Part shown: positions 1 to 7,233 of the stretch, piece after piece
How positions within the stretch are numbered: position 1 is the stretch's first letter
Layout: each line of letters opens with the position of its first letter
NCBI GenBank assembly: GCA_050743265.1
Contig: JBOGEN010000123.1
Coordinates: 1 to 20,244 of the forward strand
Direction of reading: 5' to 3'
Source of the DNA: JBOGEN01 sp050743265
GTDB taxonomy: Bacteria > Actinomycetota > Actinomycetes > JBOGEN01
Length of the DNA stretch: 20,244 nucleotides
Position numbers and translations under genes: made by a program
Notes under the pieces: model-generated
Database searches by the model: none
Seen by the model: the letters and a program-made list of their open reading frames with translations, nothing else
What the model was told of the DNA's origin: nothing

Positions 1-414
1 CAGGAACGGCCCCTCGAGGTGGACGCCGATCGGCTCGGCGCCCGCGTCGGACCCGTCCTCCTGCCAGGACGCCCGGGCGGCCGCGGCACGGACCAGCGCC
101 GCCTCGAGCACGTCGACAGAGGCGGAGATGAACGTCGGGACGTACGCGGTGACGCCGGCGCGCACCAGCCGCTGGGACACGTGCGCCCACTCCTGCGGCG
201 AGGCGTCGACGAGGTCCACGCCCGCGTACCCGTTGACCTGGGCGTCCACCAGCCCCGGCACGAGGACGCCGGAGTCGAGCACGACGTCGGCGTCGGCCAG
301 GGCCTCCGCACCCGTCCGCACCGCCACCACCCGCCCGGCGCCCAGCACGACCGCACCGGGTGCGTGCACGACCCCGCCGGCGACGACGCGGGGTGCCGCG
401 ACCTCCGTCGGCAT
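1..414 (-). CDS. nagA: N-acetylglucosamine-6-phosphate deacetylase, 5' part (runs off left edge)
   Basis: This is the N-terminal 138 codons of a NagA-type amidohydrolase, which removes acetate from GlcNAc-6-phosphate in the cytoplasm to give glucosamine-6-phosphate. Seen in the sequence: the metallo-hydrolase entry motif VPGLVDAQVNGYAGVD (residues 52-67), with the Q/N version of the usual H-x-H that is typical of NagA; the strand GVTAYVPTFIS (87-97); and HLEGPFL (132-138), whose Glu134 is a metal ligand in this family. The ATG at 414-412 is preceded by a good ribosome binding site, GGGAGAGGAG. The gene diverges from a GntR regulator and PTS EIIC pair, with DasR-type operator-like sites in between, so it is probably co-regulated with GlcNAc uptake. 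The catalytic Asp and the other metal ligands lie outside the window. Confidence 0.9.
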   Translation of the reverse strand, partial: MPTEVAAPRVVAGGVVHAPGAVVLGAGRVVAVRTGAEALADADVVLDSGVLVPGLVDAQVNGYAGVDLVDASPQEWAHVSQRLVRAGVTAYVPTFISASVDVLEAALVRAAAARASWQEDGSDAGAEPIGVHLEGPFL

Positions 415-472
415 GGCGCGCGCTCCTCTCCCCGGACGACCGACCAAGGCGCGTGCGCGCCCTCCGGTTCCG

Positions 473-502
473 TTGACACTTGCCCGGAACGCGTGGTCTA
501 GT
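473..502 (+). promoter_or_regulatory. candidate promoter of the GntR-EIIC operon
   Basis: A perfect -35 hexamer TTGACA (473-478) is followed after 18 bases by TCTAGT (497-502), a 4/6 match to the -10 consensus. The -10 overlaps the first DasR-type operator-like site (494-505), so a bound repressor would block it. The hexamer positions are seen; promoter function is inference. Confidence 0.45.
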
Positions 503-538
503 CCCCCAATGATGCGGTCTAGGCCGGTCTGGACCAGA
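492..538. promoter_or_regulatory. array of three DasR-type (dre-like) operator sites
   Basis: The established Streptomyces DasR responsive element has the core TGGTCTAGACCA. Three imperfect copies are visible: TGGTCTAGTCCC (494-505, 10/12), CGGTCTAGGCCG (515-526, 9/12) and CGGTCTGGACCA (525-536, 10/12). Their centres are 21 and 10 bases apart, close to whole helical turns, and sites 2 and 3 share two bases. They sit between the divergent nagA and GntR-EIIC genes. The expected binder is the GntR protein encoded next door, released by glucosamine-6-phosphate as for DasR (inference). Confidence 0.75.
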
Positions 539-581
539 CACTAACCAATCGTCCCGGCGTCGCGACAGGGGATTTCGGCGC

Positions 582-1439
582 ATGACCGAGGGCCGTGCCA
601 CCGAGGCCACGAAGGCTCCCGGCGGAGCGGGTCCAGGGCGTGTCGACCCGTCCAGCCCCGTCCCGAAGCACGCGCAGCTCCGCGACATCCTCCTCGACCA
701 CATCGCGGACGACCTCGCCGTCGGTGCCGCGATCCCGTCCGAGCGCGAGCTGGCGGAGCGGTTCGCGCTCTCCCGCATGACGGTCCGGCAGGCCGTGGAC
801 GCGCTGGTCGCCGAGGGGTGGCTCCGCCGCGTGCCCGGGCGCGGCACGTTCGTCGCCCGGCCGACGATCGTCATGCCGCTGCGGCTCACCTCGTTCACCG
901 ACGACATGCGCGCTCGCGGCCTACGTCCGGGCGCCGTCGACCTCGGGCACCGGGTCGTCCCGGCCACGGACGCGGTGGCCGATGCGCTCGACCTCGCCCC
1001 CCGTACGCCGGTCTGCCTGGTGGATCGGCTCCGCACCGCGGACGGCGCCCCGATGGCGGTCGAGCGCGCGCACCTGCCCGACCCGCTCGTGCCGGGTCTC
1101 GCGGACCGACCGCTCGCCGACCGCTCGCTGTACGCAGTCCTCGCCGAGACGTACGGCCTGGTGCTGGACGCCGGGGAGCAGACCATCGAGGCCGGCATCG
1201 CCGGGGAGCCGGACGTGCGACTGCTCGGCCTCCGGACGGGGGACCCGGTGCTGCTGGTGCAACGCCGCTCGCTCGCGCAGGGCCACCCCGTGGAGTACGC
1301 GGTCTCCACGTACCGCGGTGACCGCTACCGGTTGCGGGTCGCCCTCGATGTCCCGCCGGACCACCGAGACATCCCGCGTGACCTCTCAGATGCCCGGACG
1401 ACCGCCCGTTCTGACCAGACCCCAGGAGACCTCGGATGA
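582..1439 (+). CDS. GntR-family (HutC/UTRA) regulator, DasR/NagR-like
   Basis: A 285-residue transcription factor. Residues about 29-93 form the GntR winged helix-turn-helix, with the recognition segment PSERELAERFALSRMTVRQA (52-71) and the wing ending in GRGTFVA. Residues about 100-260 form a UTRA effector domain, starting RLTSFTDDMRARG as in many sugar-phosphate-responsive members. A 25-30 residue hydrophilic tail follows. Context decides the likely role: it diverges from nagA, overlaps a GlcNAc-type PTS EIIC gene, and is flanked by sites close to the DasR consensus. A DasR/NagR-like regulator of amino-sugar use is the best call. The ATG at 582 has a weak upstream GGGGAT. The TGA overlaps the next start (ATGA), implying coupled translation, so regulator and transporter would be made from the same operator-controlled message and the gene would be autoregulated. 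Confidence 0.85.
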   Translation: MTEGRATEATKAPGGAGPGRVDPSSPVPKHAQLRDILLDHIADDLAVGAAIPSERELAERFALSRMTVRQAVDALVAEGWLRRVPGRGTFVARPTIVMPLRLTSFTDDMRARGLRPGAVDLGHRVVPATDAVADALDLAPRTPVCLVDRLRTADGAPMAVERAHLPDPLVPGLADRPLADRSLYAVLAETYGLVLDAGEQTIEAGIAGEPDVRLLGLRTGDPVLLVQRRSLAQGHPVEYAVSTYRGDRYRLRVALDVPPDHRDIPRDLSDARTTARSDQTPGDLG

Positions 1440-2752
1440 GCGCGACCACGACCACGTCCCCCGCGAGAAACGCCTTGCACGGCATGTTCGCCGTACTGCA
1501 ACGGGTGGGCCGCAGCCTCATGATGCCCATCGCGGTGCTGCCGGCCGCCGCGCTGCTGCTGCGGTTCGGCCAGGCCGACATGCTCGGCGCGGACGGGCTC
1601 GGCTGGGAGGGCCCGGCCTCCGTCCTCGCCGCCGCGGGCGGGGCGCTGTTCGACAACCTTCCGATCCTCTTCGCGGTCGGCGTCGCCATCGGGTTCGCCC
1701 GAAGGGCGGACGGCTCGACCGCGCTCGCCGCCGTGGTCGGCTACCTCGTGTTCGACAACGTGTTCACCACGTTGACCGAGGACAACGTCATCAACGACGA
1801 GCCGGTGACGATGGGGGTGCTCGGCGGCATCCTCGTCGGGCTCACTACCGCACTGCTCTACCAGCGCTTCTACCGGATCAAGCTGCCGGACTGGCTGGCG
1901 TTCTTCGGCGGACGGCGGTTCGTGCCCATCGTCACCGCGTTCGCCACGATGCTGCTCGCCGTGGTCTGCGCGGCGATCTGGCCGCCGGTCGGCGAGGCCA
2001 TCAACAGCTTCGGCGAGTGGATCACCGGTGCCGGGGCATTCGGGGCGGGCGTGTACGGCGTCGTCAACCGCGCGCTGCTGCCGTTCGGCCTGCACCACAT
2101 CGTGAACTCGCTCGTGTGGTTCGTGTTCGGTTCGTACGAGGGGGCGCACGGCGACCTGAACCGCTTCTTCGCGGGCGACCCGACCGCCGGGACGTTCATG
2201 GCCGGCTTCTTCCCGATCATGATGTTCGGCCTGCCCGCGGCCGCCATCGCCATCGTCCACGAGGCACGACCCGAGCGGCGTGCCGCCGTCGGCGGGATCA
2301 TGCTGTCCGCGGGCCTCACCGCGCTGGTCACCGGTGTCACCGAGCCGATCGAGTTCGCGTTCCTCTTCGTCGCCCCCCTGCTGTTCGCGATCCACGCGGT
2401 GCTCACGGGCATCTCGATGGCGCTGGTGGCCGCGCTCGACGTGAAGCACGGCTTCGGGTTCTCCGCCGGTCTGATCGACTACCTGCTGAACTACAACATC
2501 GCGACGAAGCCGTGGCTGCTCGTCCCGATCGGGGCGGTGTACGCCGCCGTCTACTACCTGCTGTTCCGGGCCGTGATCCGGCGCTTCGACCTGCCGACAC
2601 CGGGACGTGAGCGGGACGCCGAGACCACCGACGCCGCCGTCCCTGCGGAGGCGACCGCACCGGCATCGGGTGGTTCGGCCGTCCCGAGCGGCTCAGCCGG
2701 GTCGAGCGGTGCGAGCGCGGCGGCGGACGACACGAGACCGCCGCGACCGTGA
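1436..2752 (+). CDS. nagE: PTS transporter subunit EIIC, N-acetylglucosamine/glucose family
   Basis: This 438-residue membrane protein of the glucose/GlcNAc PTS family carries the sugar through the membrane during phosphorylation. Seen: LMMPIAVLPAAALLLRFGQ near the N-terminus, FDNLPILFAVGVAIGFA, GLHHIVN starting at Gly218, and the family hallmark GVTEPIEF (300-307), with Glu303 in the substrate-site loop. About eight to ten hydrophobic segments are visible. Residues up to about 390 are EIIC. The last ~48 are a hydrophilic Ala/Ser/Gly/Thr-rich tail that looks like an interdomain linker, but no EIIB domain follows. The cysteine-bearing EIIB must therefore come from another gene, as with separate NagE and NagF in streptomycetes. 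AGGAG (1424-1428) lies 7 bases before the ATG, which overlaps the regulator's stop. GlcNAc rather than glucose specificity rests mainly on nagA and the operators. Confidence 0.88.
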   Translation: MSATTTTSPARNALHGMFAVLQRVGRSLMMPIAVLPAAALLLRFGQADMLGADGLGWEGPASVLAAAGGALFDNLPILFAVGVAIGFARRADGSTALAAVVGYLVFDNVFTTLTEDNVINDEPVTMGVLGGILVGLTTALLYQRFYRIKLPDWLAFFGGRRFVPIVTAFATMLLAVVCAAIWPPVGEAINSFGEWITGAGAFGAGVYGVVNRALLPFGLHHIVNSLVWFVFGSYEGAHGDLNRFFAGDPTAGTFMAGFFPIMMFGLPAAAIAIVHEARPERRAAVGGIMLSAGLTALVTGVTEPIEFAFLFVAPLLFAIHAVLTGISMALVAALDVKHGFGFSAGLIDYLLNYNIATKPWLLVPIGAVYAAVYYLLFRAVIRRFDLPTPGRERDAETTDAAVPAEATAPASGGSAVPSGSAGSSGASAAADDTRPPRP

Positions 2753-2757
2753 CGGAC

Positions 2758-2788
2758 GGGGCCGGGCGCTGACTCAGCGCCCGGCCCT
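2758..2788. terminator. bidirectional hairpin between convergent genes
   Basis: A perfect 29-base inverted repeat (2759-2787, centre 2773; one more G-U pair possible at 2758/2788) begins 6 bases after the EIIC stop. It contains the stop codon of the converging PLP-enzyme gene. As RNA it folds with about 13 G/C-rich pairs and a 3-base loop in either direction. There is no long U-tract, which is common for actinobacterial terminators. Confidence 0.8.
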
Positions 2789-3934
2789 GATCTTCTCCAT
2801 CTCGTCGAGCACGGCCAGGGTCTCCTCCCGCGTGTTGTAGAAGTGCGGGCCGACCCGGATGCCGTGTCCCGGCCGGTGGTCCACGAGGAACCCGCGGCGC
2901 ACCAGCTCGTGGTGGACGTGGTCCGCGTCGCCGGGGTCGATGGTCACGTGCCCGCCCCGCTGGGCCGGGTCGTGCGGCGACCTCACGGTGAACCCGCGCT
3001 CGAGCGCACGCTCGAGCAGCGGCTGTGTCAGCGACTGCGACCGCTCCCGTACGCGCTCGATCCCCGCCGCGAGCAGGCCCGCGTACCCCGCCGAGGCCGC
3101 GTACGCCGCAGGGACGCCGGGCGTGCCGCCCGCGAACCGCCGCACACCGGGGGCGTACTCGGCCTCGTCGAACTCGAAGTCGAACGCCCGGGCATGCCCG
3201 AACCAGCCGAACGAGGCTGGACGCAGCCGCTCGGCCACCTCGGGCCGCGCGTACATCCACCCGGCGCCGGGGCCGCCGCACAGGAACTTCACCGAGCCAC
3301 CGACGCACAGGTCGACACCGAGGTCGGTCACGCAGACGGGCAGGCAGCCGGCCGACTGGTACGCGTCCAGCAGCACGAGCGCCCCGACCGCGTGAGCCTT
3401 CTCCACGACGGGCCGGACGTCGACCAGCGTCGAGGACCGGAAGAGCACGTGCGAGACGGGCACGATCGCCGTGCGCTCGTCGATGGCGTCGACGAGCCGT
3501 TCCACGGACAGGATCACCCCGTCCTCGGTCGGCACGACGACCACCTCGGCCCCGCGGCGGCGGTGCTCCTGCCACATGTAGTGGGAGGAGGGCCACTCCA
3601 TGTCGGAGTAGACGACCTTGTTGCGCGGGCCGGTCCAGTCGATGCACGAGGCCACGTCACCGAGCAGGTCGGCCACGTTCTGGCGCATCACGGTGGTGCC
3701 CGGCGGGGCCCCGATGATCTCGCCCACGAGGTCCGCGACACGGTACATCTCGTCCACCCACGTGTACCAGGCGACCACGCCCTCGGCGTCCCACAGGTCG
3801 GCGTACTCGGTGAGCCGCTCCCGCGTCCGCCGGTGCATCGCCCCCAGCGAGTTGCTGACCAGGTACGTCGTACGGGCCAGGATCGGGTAGTCCTCGCGGT
3901 ACCTGAGCAGGTCCGCGTGGGCGTCCTCGGTCAT
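2774..3934 (-). CDS. kynureninase-like class V PLP-dependent enzyme
   Basis: A 386-residue fold-type I PLP enzyme of the aminotransferase class V/kynureninase group, probably cytosolic. Seen: N-terminal TTYLVSNSLGAM (22-33), like the kynureninase substrate loop; PVSHVLFRSS (159-168); LLDAYQSAGCLPV (188-200), with Asp190 placed to bind the pyridine nitrogen; and GGSVKFLCGGPGAGWMYA (212-229), with Lys216 as the expected Schiff-base lysine. Length is normal for the family. Canonical kynureninases usually have His in the segment where this protein has AYQS, so another substrate is possible. It stands alone: no tryptophan or kynurenine genes are nearby, and it diverges from glpX. No clear ribosome binding site precedes the ATG; instead TAGAGT lies 6 bases upstream, fitting a leaderless message. 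The fold is secure, the substrate unknown. Confidence 0.82.
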   Translation of the reverse strand: MTEDAHADLLRYREDYPILARTTYLVSNSLGAMHRRTRERLTEYADLWDAEGVVAWYTWVDEMYRVADLVGEIIGAPPGTTVMRQNVADLLGDVASCIDWTGPRNKVVYSDMEWPSSHYMWQEHRRRGAEVVVVPTEDGVILSVERLVDAIDERTAIVPVSHVLFRSSTLVDVRPVVEKAHAVGALVLLDAYQSAGCLPVCVTDLGVDLCVGGSVKFLCGGPGAGWMYARPEVAERLRPASFGWFGHARAFDFEFDEAEYAPGVRRFAGGTPGVPAAYAASAGYAGLLAAGIERVRERSQSLTQPLLERALERGFTVRSPHDPAQRGGHVTIDPGDADHVHHELVRRGFLVDHRPGHGIRVGPHFYNTREETLAVLDEMEKIRAGR

Positions 3935-3940
3935 GGCGGC

Positions 3941-3946
3941 ACTCTA
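3941..3946 (-). promoter_or_regulatory. candidate -10 element of a leaderless transcript
   Basis: On the minus strand TAGAGT is followed by exactly 6 bases and then the ATG of the PLP-enzyme gene. A transcript starting about 7 bases past the -10 would begin at or next to the A of the start codon, and no Shine-Dalgarno sequence is present. No convincing -35 is seen, which is usual for actinobacterial leaderless promoters. Confidence 0.45.
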
Positions 3947-4066
3947 CGGACAGGGCACCGGCACTGGGCCCGGATCGAGGCCGGGCCGGGCCCGAGACGG
4001 GTGCCCGCCCGGCGGTTGACCGATACGATCTGCCGCACGCCAGCCGACGTCGGAGGGGAGTCACGC

Positions 4067-5098
4067 ATGACGGATGCCGAGGTCCCCCCGCCGCTCGAGG
4101 TCACGACGGCCGCCCCCGACCGCAACCTCGCCCTCGAGCTCGTCCGGGTCACCGAGGCCGCCGCGATGGCTGCCGGCCGCTGGGTCGGCCGGGGCGACAA
4201 GAACGGGGCTGACGCCGCGGCCGTCAACGCCATGCGCCAGCTCATCGGCACCGTGTCCATGAACGGGGTCGTGGTGATCGGCGAGGGCGAGAAGGACGAG
4301 GCGCCGATGCTCTTCAACGGGGAGCGGGTGGGCGACGGCACGGGCCCCGAGTGCGACGTGGCCGTCGACCCGATCGACGGCACCCGCCTCGCCGCCCTGG
4401 GCATGAACAACGCGCTGTCGGTCATGGCCGTGGCCGAGCGGGGCACGATGTACGACCCGTCCGCCGTGTTCTACATGGAGAAGCTCGCCACCGGGCCGGA
4501 GGCCGCGGACGTCGTCGACCTCGAGGCCCCGGTCTCGGAGAACATCCGCCGGGTGGCGAAGGCCAAGTACTGCGCCCCGGAGGACATCACCGTCGTCGTC
4601 CTCGACCGGCCGCGACACGAGCAGATGGTGAAGGAGATCCGCGCGACCGGCGCGCGGATCCGCGTCATCACCGACGGCGACGTCGCCGGCGCCATCATGG
4701 CTGCCCGCGAGGGCACCGGCATCGACCTGCTGTACGGCATCGGCGGGACGCCCGAGGGCATCGTCGCCGCCTGCGCGATCAAGTGCCTCGGCGGCGTCAT
4801 CCAGGGCCGGCTGTGGCCCCGGGACGAGGACGAGCGCCAGCGGGCCATCGACGCCGGCCTCGACCTCGACCAGGTGCTCACCACGGACGAGCTGGTCCGC
4901 GGCGACGACATGTTCTTCGTCGCCACCGGCGTCACCGACGGCGAGATGCTCCGCGGCGTCCGGTACCAGGCCGGCGGCGCTCACACGCACTCCCTCGTCA
5001 TGCGTTCCCGGAGCGGGACCATCCGGCTCATCGAGAGCGAGCACAAGCTGTCCAAGCTCCGGGCGTACAGCGCGATCGACTTCAGCCGGGCGACCTGA
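4067..5098 (+). CDS. glpX: class II fructose-1,6-bisphosphatase
   Basis: A 343-residue GlpX enzyme, which hydrolyses fructose-1,6-bisphosphate to fructose-6-phosphate in gluconeogenesis. GlpX is the main such phosphatase in many actinobacteria. Family motifs run in order: GRGDKNGADAAAV (41-53), GEGEKDEAPML (72-82), VDPIDGTRLAALGMNNALSV (100-119) holding the metal-binding Asp and the substrate loop, and YGIGGTPEG further on. The reading frame is open far upstream, but the ATG at 4067 is chosen because GGAGGGGAG ends 6 bases before it and homologues begin here. The gene diverges from the PLP enzyme across 132 bases and converges on the sugar-importer ATPase gene 67 bases downstream. A TACGAT at 4024-4029 could be its -10, but no matching -35 is visible. 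Confidence 0.95.
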   Translation: MTDAEVPPPLEVTTAAPDRNLALELVRVTEAAAMAAGRWVGRGDKNGADAAAVNAMRQLIGTVSMNGVVVIGEGEKDEAPMLFNGERVGDGTGPECDVAVDPIDGTRLAALGMNNALSVMAVAERGTMYDPSAVFYMEKLATGPEAADVVDLEAPVSENIRRVAKAKYCAPEDITVVVLDRPRHEQMVKEIRATGARIRVITDGDVAGAIMAAREGTGIDLLYGIGGTPEGIVAACAIKCLGGVIQGRLWPRDEDERQRAIDAGLDLDQVLTTDELVRGDDMFFVATGVTDGEMLRGVRYQAGGAHTHSLVMRSRSGTIRLIESEHKLSKLRAYSAIDFSRAT

Positions 5099-5165
5099 GC
5101 GAGCGCCCGAGGTGACCGCCGTGGCGACGGGCTGAGCCGGTAGCCGCGGCCGACCAGCCGCCCGG

Positions 5166-6392
5166 CTAGTCCCCCATCTGGGTGTCGACCGGCCGGGTAC
5201 CCGCCGCACCCGGGCCTGCGGCCGCGTCTGTGTCCGTGCGGGTGAGGTTGTCGCCGGTCGCCGGGTCGAAGAGGTGCATGCGCCGGGGGTCGAACCAGAA
5301 CTCTGCCTCCGCCGCCTCGCGGATGCGGCTCGCCGCGTCGATGGACACGATGATCTGGTCGCGCAGCTGCTCGGAGTCGAGCTCGCGCTCCAGCTCGCTC
5401 AGCTGCCGGTGGATCTCGGGCGGCGCCTCGTACGGGATGTAGGCGTACTGCTCGTTGCCGAGCCACTCGATGACGTCGACGTGAGCGGAGAACACCGCAC
5501 CCGAGCCCCGCTTCTGCGCGTCCACGAGGCCGGCGTCCTCGAAGCGCTCCGGCCGCACACCCGCGATGAGCAGGTCGCGGTCACCCACGGCCTGGCGCAT
5601 CTCCGGCGGAAGGTCCACGGTGACGAAGGGCAGCTCGAGGCGTGCCCCCGAGACCCGTGCGGGCAGGAAGTTCATCGGCGGTGACCCGATGAACCCGGCG
5701 ACGAACAGGTTGACCGGCTGCTCGTACAGCTCGCGCGGCGTGGCGACCTGCTGGAGCAGGCCCTTGCGGAGCACCGCGACACGGTCCCCGAGCGTCATCG
5801 CCTCGGTCTGGTCGTGCGTGACGTACACGGTGGTCGTGCCGAGGCGGCGCTGCATGCGGGCGATCTCCGTACGCATCTGGCCGCGCAGCTTCGCGTCCAG
5901 GTTCGACAGGGGCTCGTCGAAGAGGAACGCGTCGGCCTTGCGGACGACCGCACGCCCCATCGCGACACGCTGGCGCTGCCCGCCGGAGAGGTTGGCCGGC
6001 TTGCGCTGCAGATGCTCGGTCAGCTCGAGCATGCCCGCGGCGTCCTCGACGCGCTGCCGGACCTCAGGGTCGGGGATGCGCTTGAGCCGCAGCGGGAACG
6101 CGATGTTCTCGAAGACCGACAGGTGGGGGTAGAGGGCGTAGTTCTGGAACACCATGGAGAGGTTGCGGTCGCGCGGGGCCTTCTCGTTGACCCTCTCCTC
6201 GCCGATGAGCATGTCGCCCGCGGTGATGTCCTCGAGGCCCACGATCATCCGAAGCAGCGTGGACTTGCCGCACCCGGACGGTCCCACGAGGATCATGAAC
6301 TCGCCGTCTGCGATGTCCAGGCTGATGTCGTTCACGGCGGGGAAGCCGTCGCCGTACTCCTTGACGATGTTCTTCATCGTGATGGCAGCCAT
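5166..6392 (-). CDS. sugC: sugar ABC importer ATPase, MalK/UgpC/SugC family
   Basis: A 408-residue ATPase that powers sugar import. Walker A is GPSGCGKST (37-45), the Q-loop is at Gln83, the signature is LSGGQ (135-139), Walker B is AFLFDEP (155-161) and the H-loop is His193. A C-terminal regulatory region of about 170 residues has OB/TOBE character, ending FWFDPRRMHLFDPATGDNL, a hallmark of the MalK/UgpC branch. The final ~20 residues are a hydrophilic tail. It is the last gene of the four-gene minus-strand operon, starting 19 bases after the second permease, with GAGGAG 10 bases before the ATG. Gene order and the neighbouring LpqY-like lipoprotein favour a SugC (trehalose) role. ATPases of this branch can serve several importers, so specificity is inferred from context. 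Confidence 0.93.
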   Translation of the reverse strand: MAAITMKNIVKEYGDGFPAVNDISLDIADGEFMILVGPSGCGKSTLLRMIVGLEDITAGDMLIGEERVNEKAPRDRNLSMVFQNYALYPHLSVFENIAFPLRLKRIPDPEVRQRVEDAAGMLELTEHLQRKPANLSGGQRQRVAMGRAVVRKADAFLFDEPLSNLDAKLRGQMRTEIARMQRRLGTTTVYVTHDQTEAMTLGDRVAVLRKGLLQQVATPRELYEQPVNLFVAGFIGSPPMNFLPARVSGARLELPFVTVDLPPEMRQAVGDRDLLIAGVRPERFEDAGLVDAQKRGSGAVFSAHVDVIEWLGNEQYAYIPYEAPPEIHRQLSELERELDSEQLRDQIIVSIDAASRIREAAEAEFWFDPRRMHLFDPATGDNLTRTDTDAAAGPGAAGTRPVDTQMGD

Positions 6393-6411
6393 GTGTCCGC
6401 GACTCCTCGTA

Positions 6412-7233
6412 CTAGCCCTTGACGGCGCCGGAGGTGAGGCCGGCGACGATCCTGCGCTGGAAGAGCAGCACCAGGATGACGATCGGGATGGTGACGATCA
6501 CCGACGCGGCGGCGATCGGTGCGACGGGCGACTCGAACTGCGAGGCGCCGGTGAAGAACGCCAGCGCCGCCGGGACCGTCCGGGCCGTGTCCGTCGACGT
6601 CAGCGAGATCGAGAACAGGAAGTCGTTCCAGCAGAAGAAGAACGTGAGGATCGCCGTCGTGAACACGCCCGGCGCGGCCAGCGGGACGATCACCTTGCGG
6701 AACGCCTGCCACGGGGTGGCCCCGTCCACCTGCGCGGCCTGCTCCATCTCCCAGGGGATCTCACGGAAGAACGCCGACAGCGTCCAGATGGATAGCGGCA
6801 GCGCGAACGTGAGGAACGGGATGATCAGCCCGAGCCAGGTGTCGTACAGGCCGATCGACCGCCACATGTTGAACAGCGGGCCGATGAGGGACGCCTGTGG
6901 GAACATCGCGATCGCCAGCGCCATCGTGAGCAGCAGCTTCTTGCCGGGGAACTGCAGCCGGGCGATCGCGTACGCGGCGAACATCGCGATGGTCACCGAG
7001 ATGGCGGTCGCGATCAGCGAGATGCCGATCGAGTTGCGTAGCGCCGAGGTGAACAGCGAGTCGTTGAACACGGTGTCGTAGTTGACCCACGTCCACTCGC
7101 TGGGCCAGAACTTGCGGTTGCGGACGTCCGCCGGGTCCTTGAAGGACAGCGAGACGATCCACACGATCGGGAAGACCGTGTAGACGAGGATCGCGATGGT
7201 GCCGACGGTCCACCACGGGCTCTGGCGCCTCAT
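6412..7233 (-). CDS. sugB: sugar ABC importer permease, MalG/SugB family
   Basis: A 273-residue inner-membrane permease with about six hydrophobic segments, the first at residues 10-30. The cytoplasmic EAA loop reads WEMEQAAQVDGATPWQAFRK (161-180), the helix that docks on the ATPase. The 4-base ATGA overlap with the upstream permease indicates translational coupling, and the ATPase gene follows 19 bases later. The short cytoplasmic N-terminus and total length match MalG/SugB proteins. It should pair with the preceding permease to form the translocation channel. The trehalose assignment comes from operon context, not from this sequence alone. Confidence 0.92.
   Translation of the reverse strand: MRRQSPWWTVGTIAILVYTVFPIVWIVSLSFKDPADVRNRKFWPSEWTWVNYDTVFNDSLFTSALRNSIGISLIATAISVTIAMFAAYAIARLQFPGKKLLLTMALAIAMFPQASLIGPLFNMWRSIGLYDTWLGLIIPFLTFALPLSIWTLSAFFREIPWEMEQAAQVDGATPWQAFRKVIVPLAAPGVFTTAILTFFFCWNDFLFSISLTSTDTARTVPAALAFFTGASQFESPVAPIAAASVIVTIPIVILVLLFQRRIVAGLTSGAVKG

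Noticed and set aside
2843..4066. Upstream in-frame extension of glpX over the PLP-enzyme gene
   Set aside because: It is antisense to a clear PLP enzyme and has no family match; the ATG at 4067 has a strong ribosome binding site and fits homologues.
5099..5165. Possible terminator between glpX and the importer ATPase gene
   Set aside because: Only AGCCGG (5135-5140) and CCGGCT (5162-5167) pair, with a loop of over 20 bases, too weak to call.
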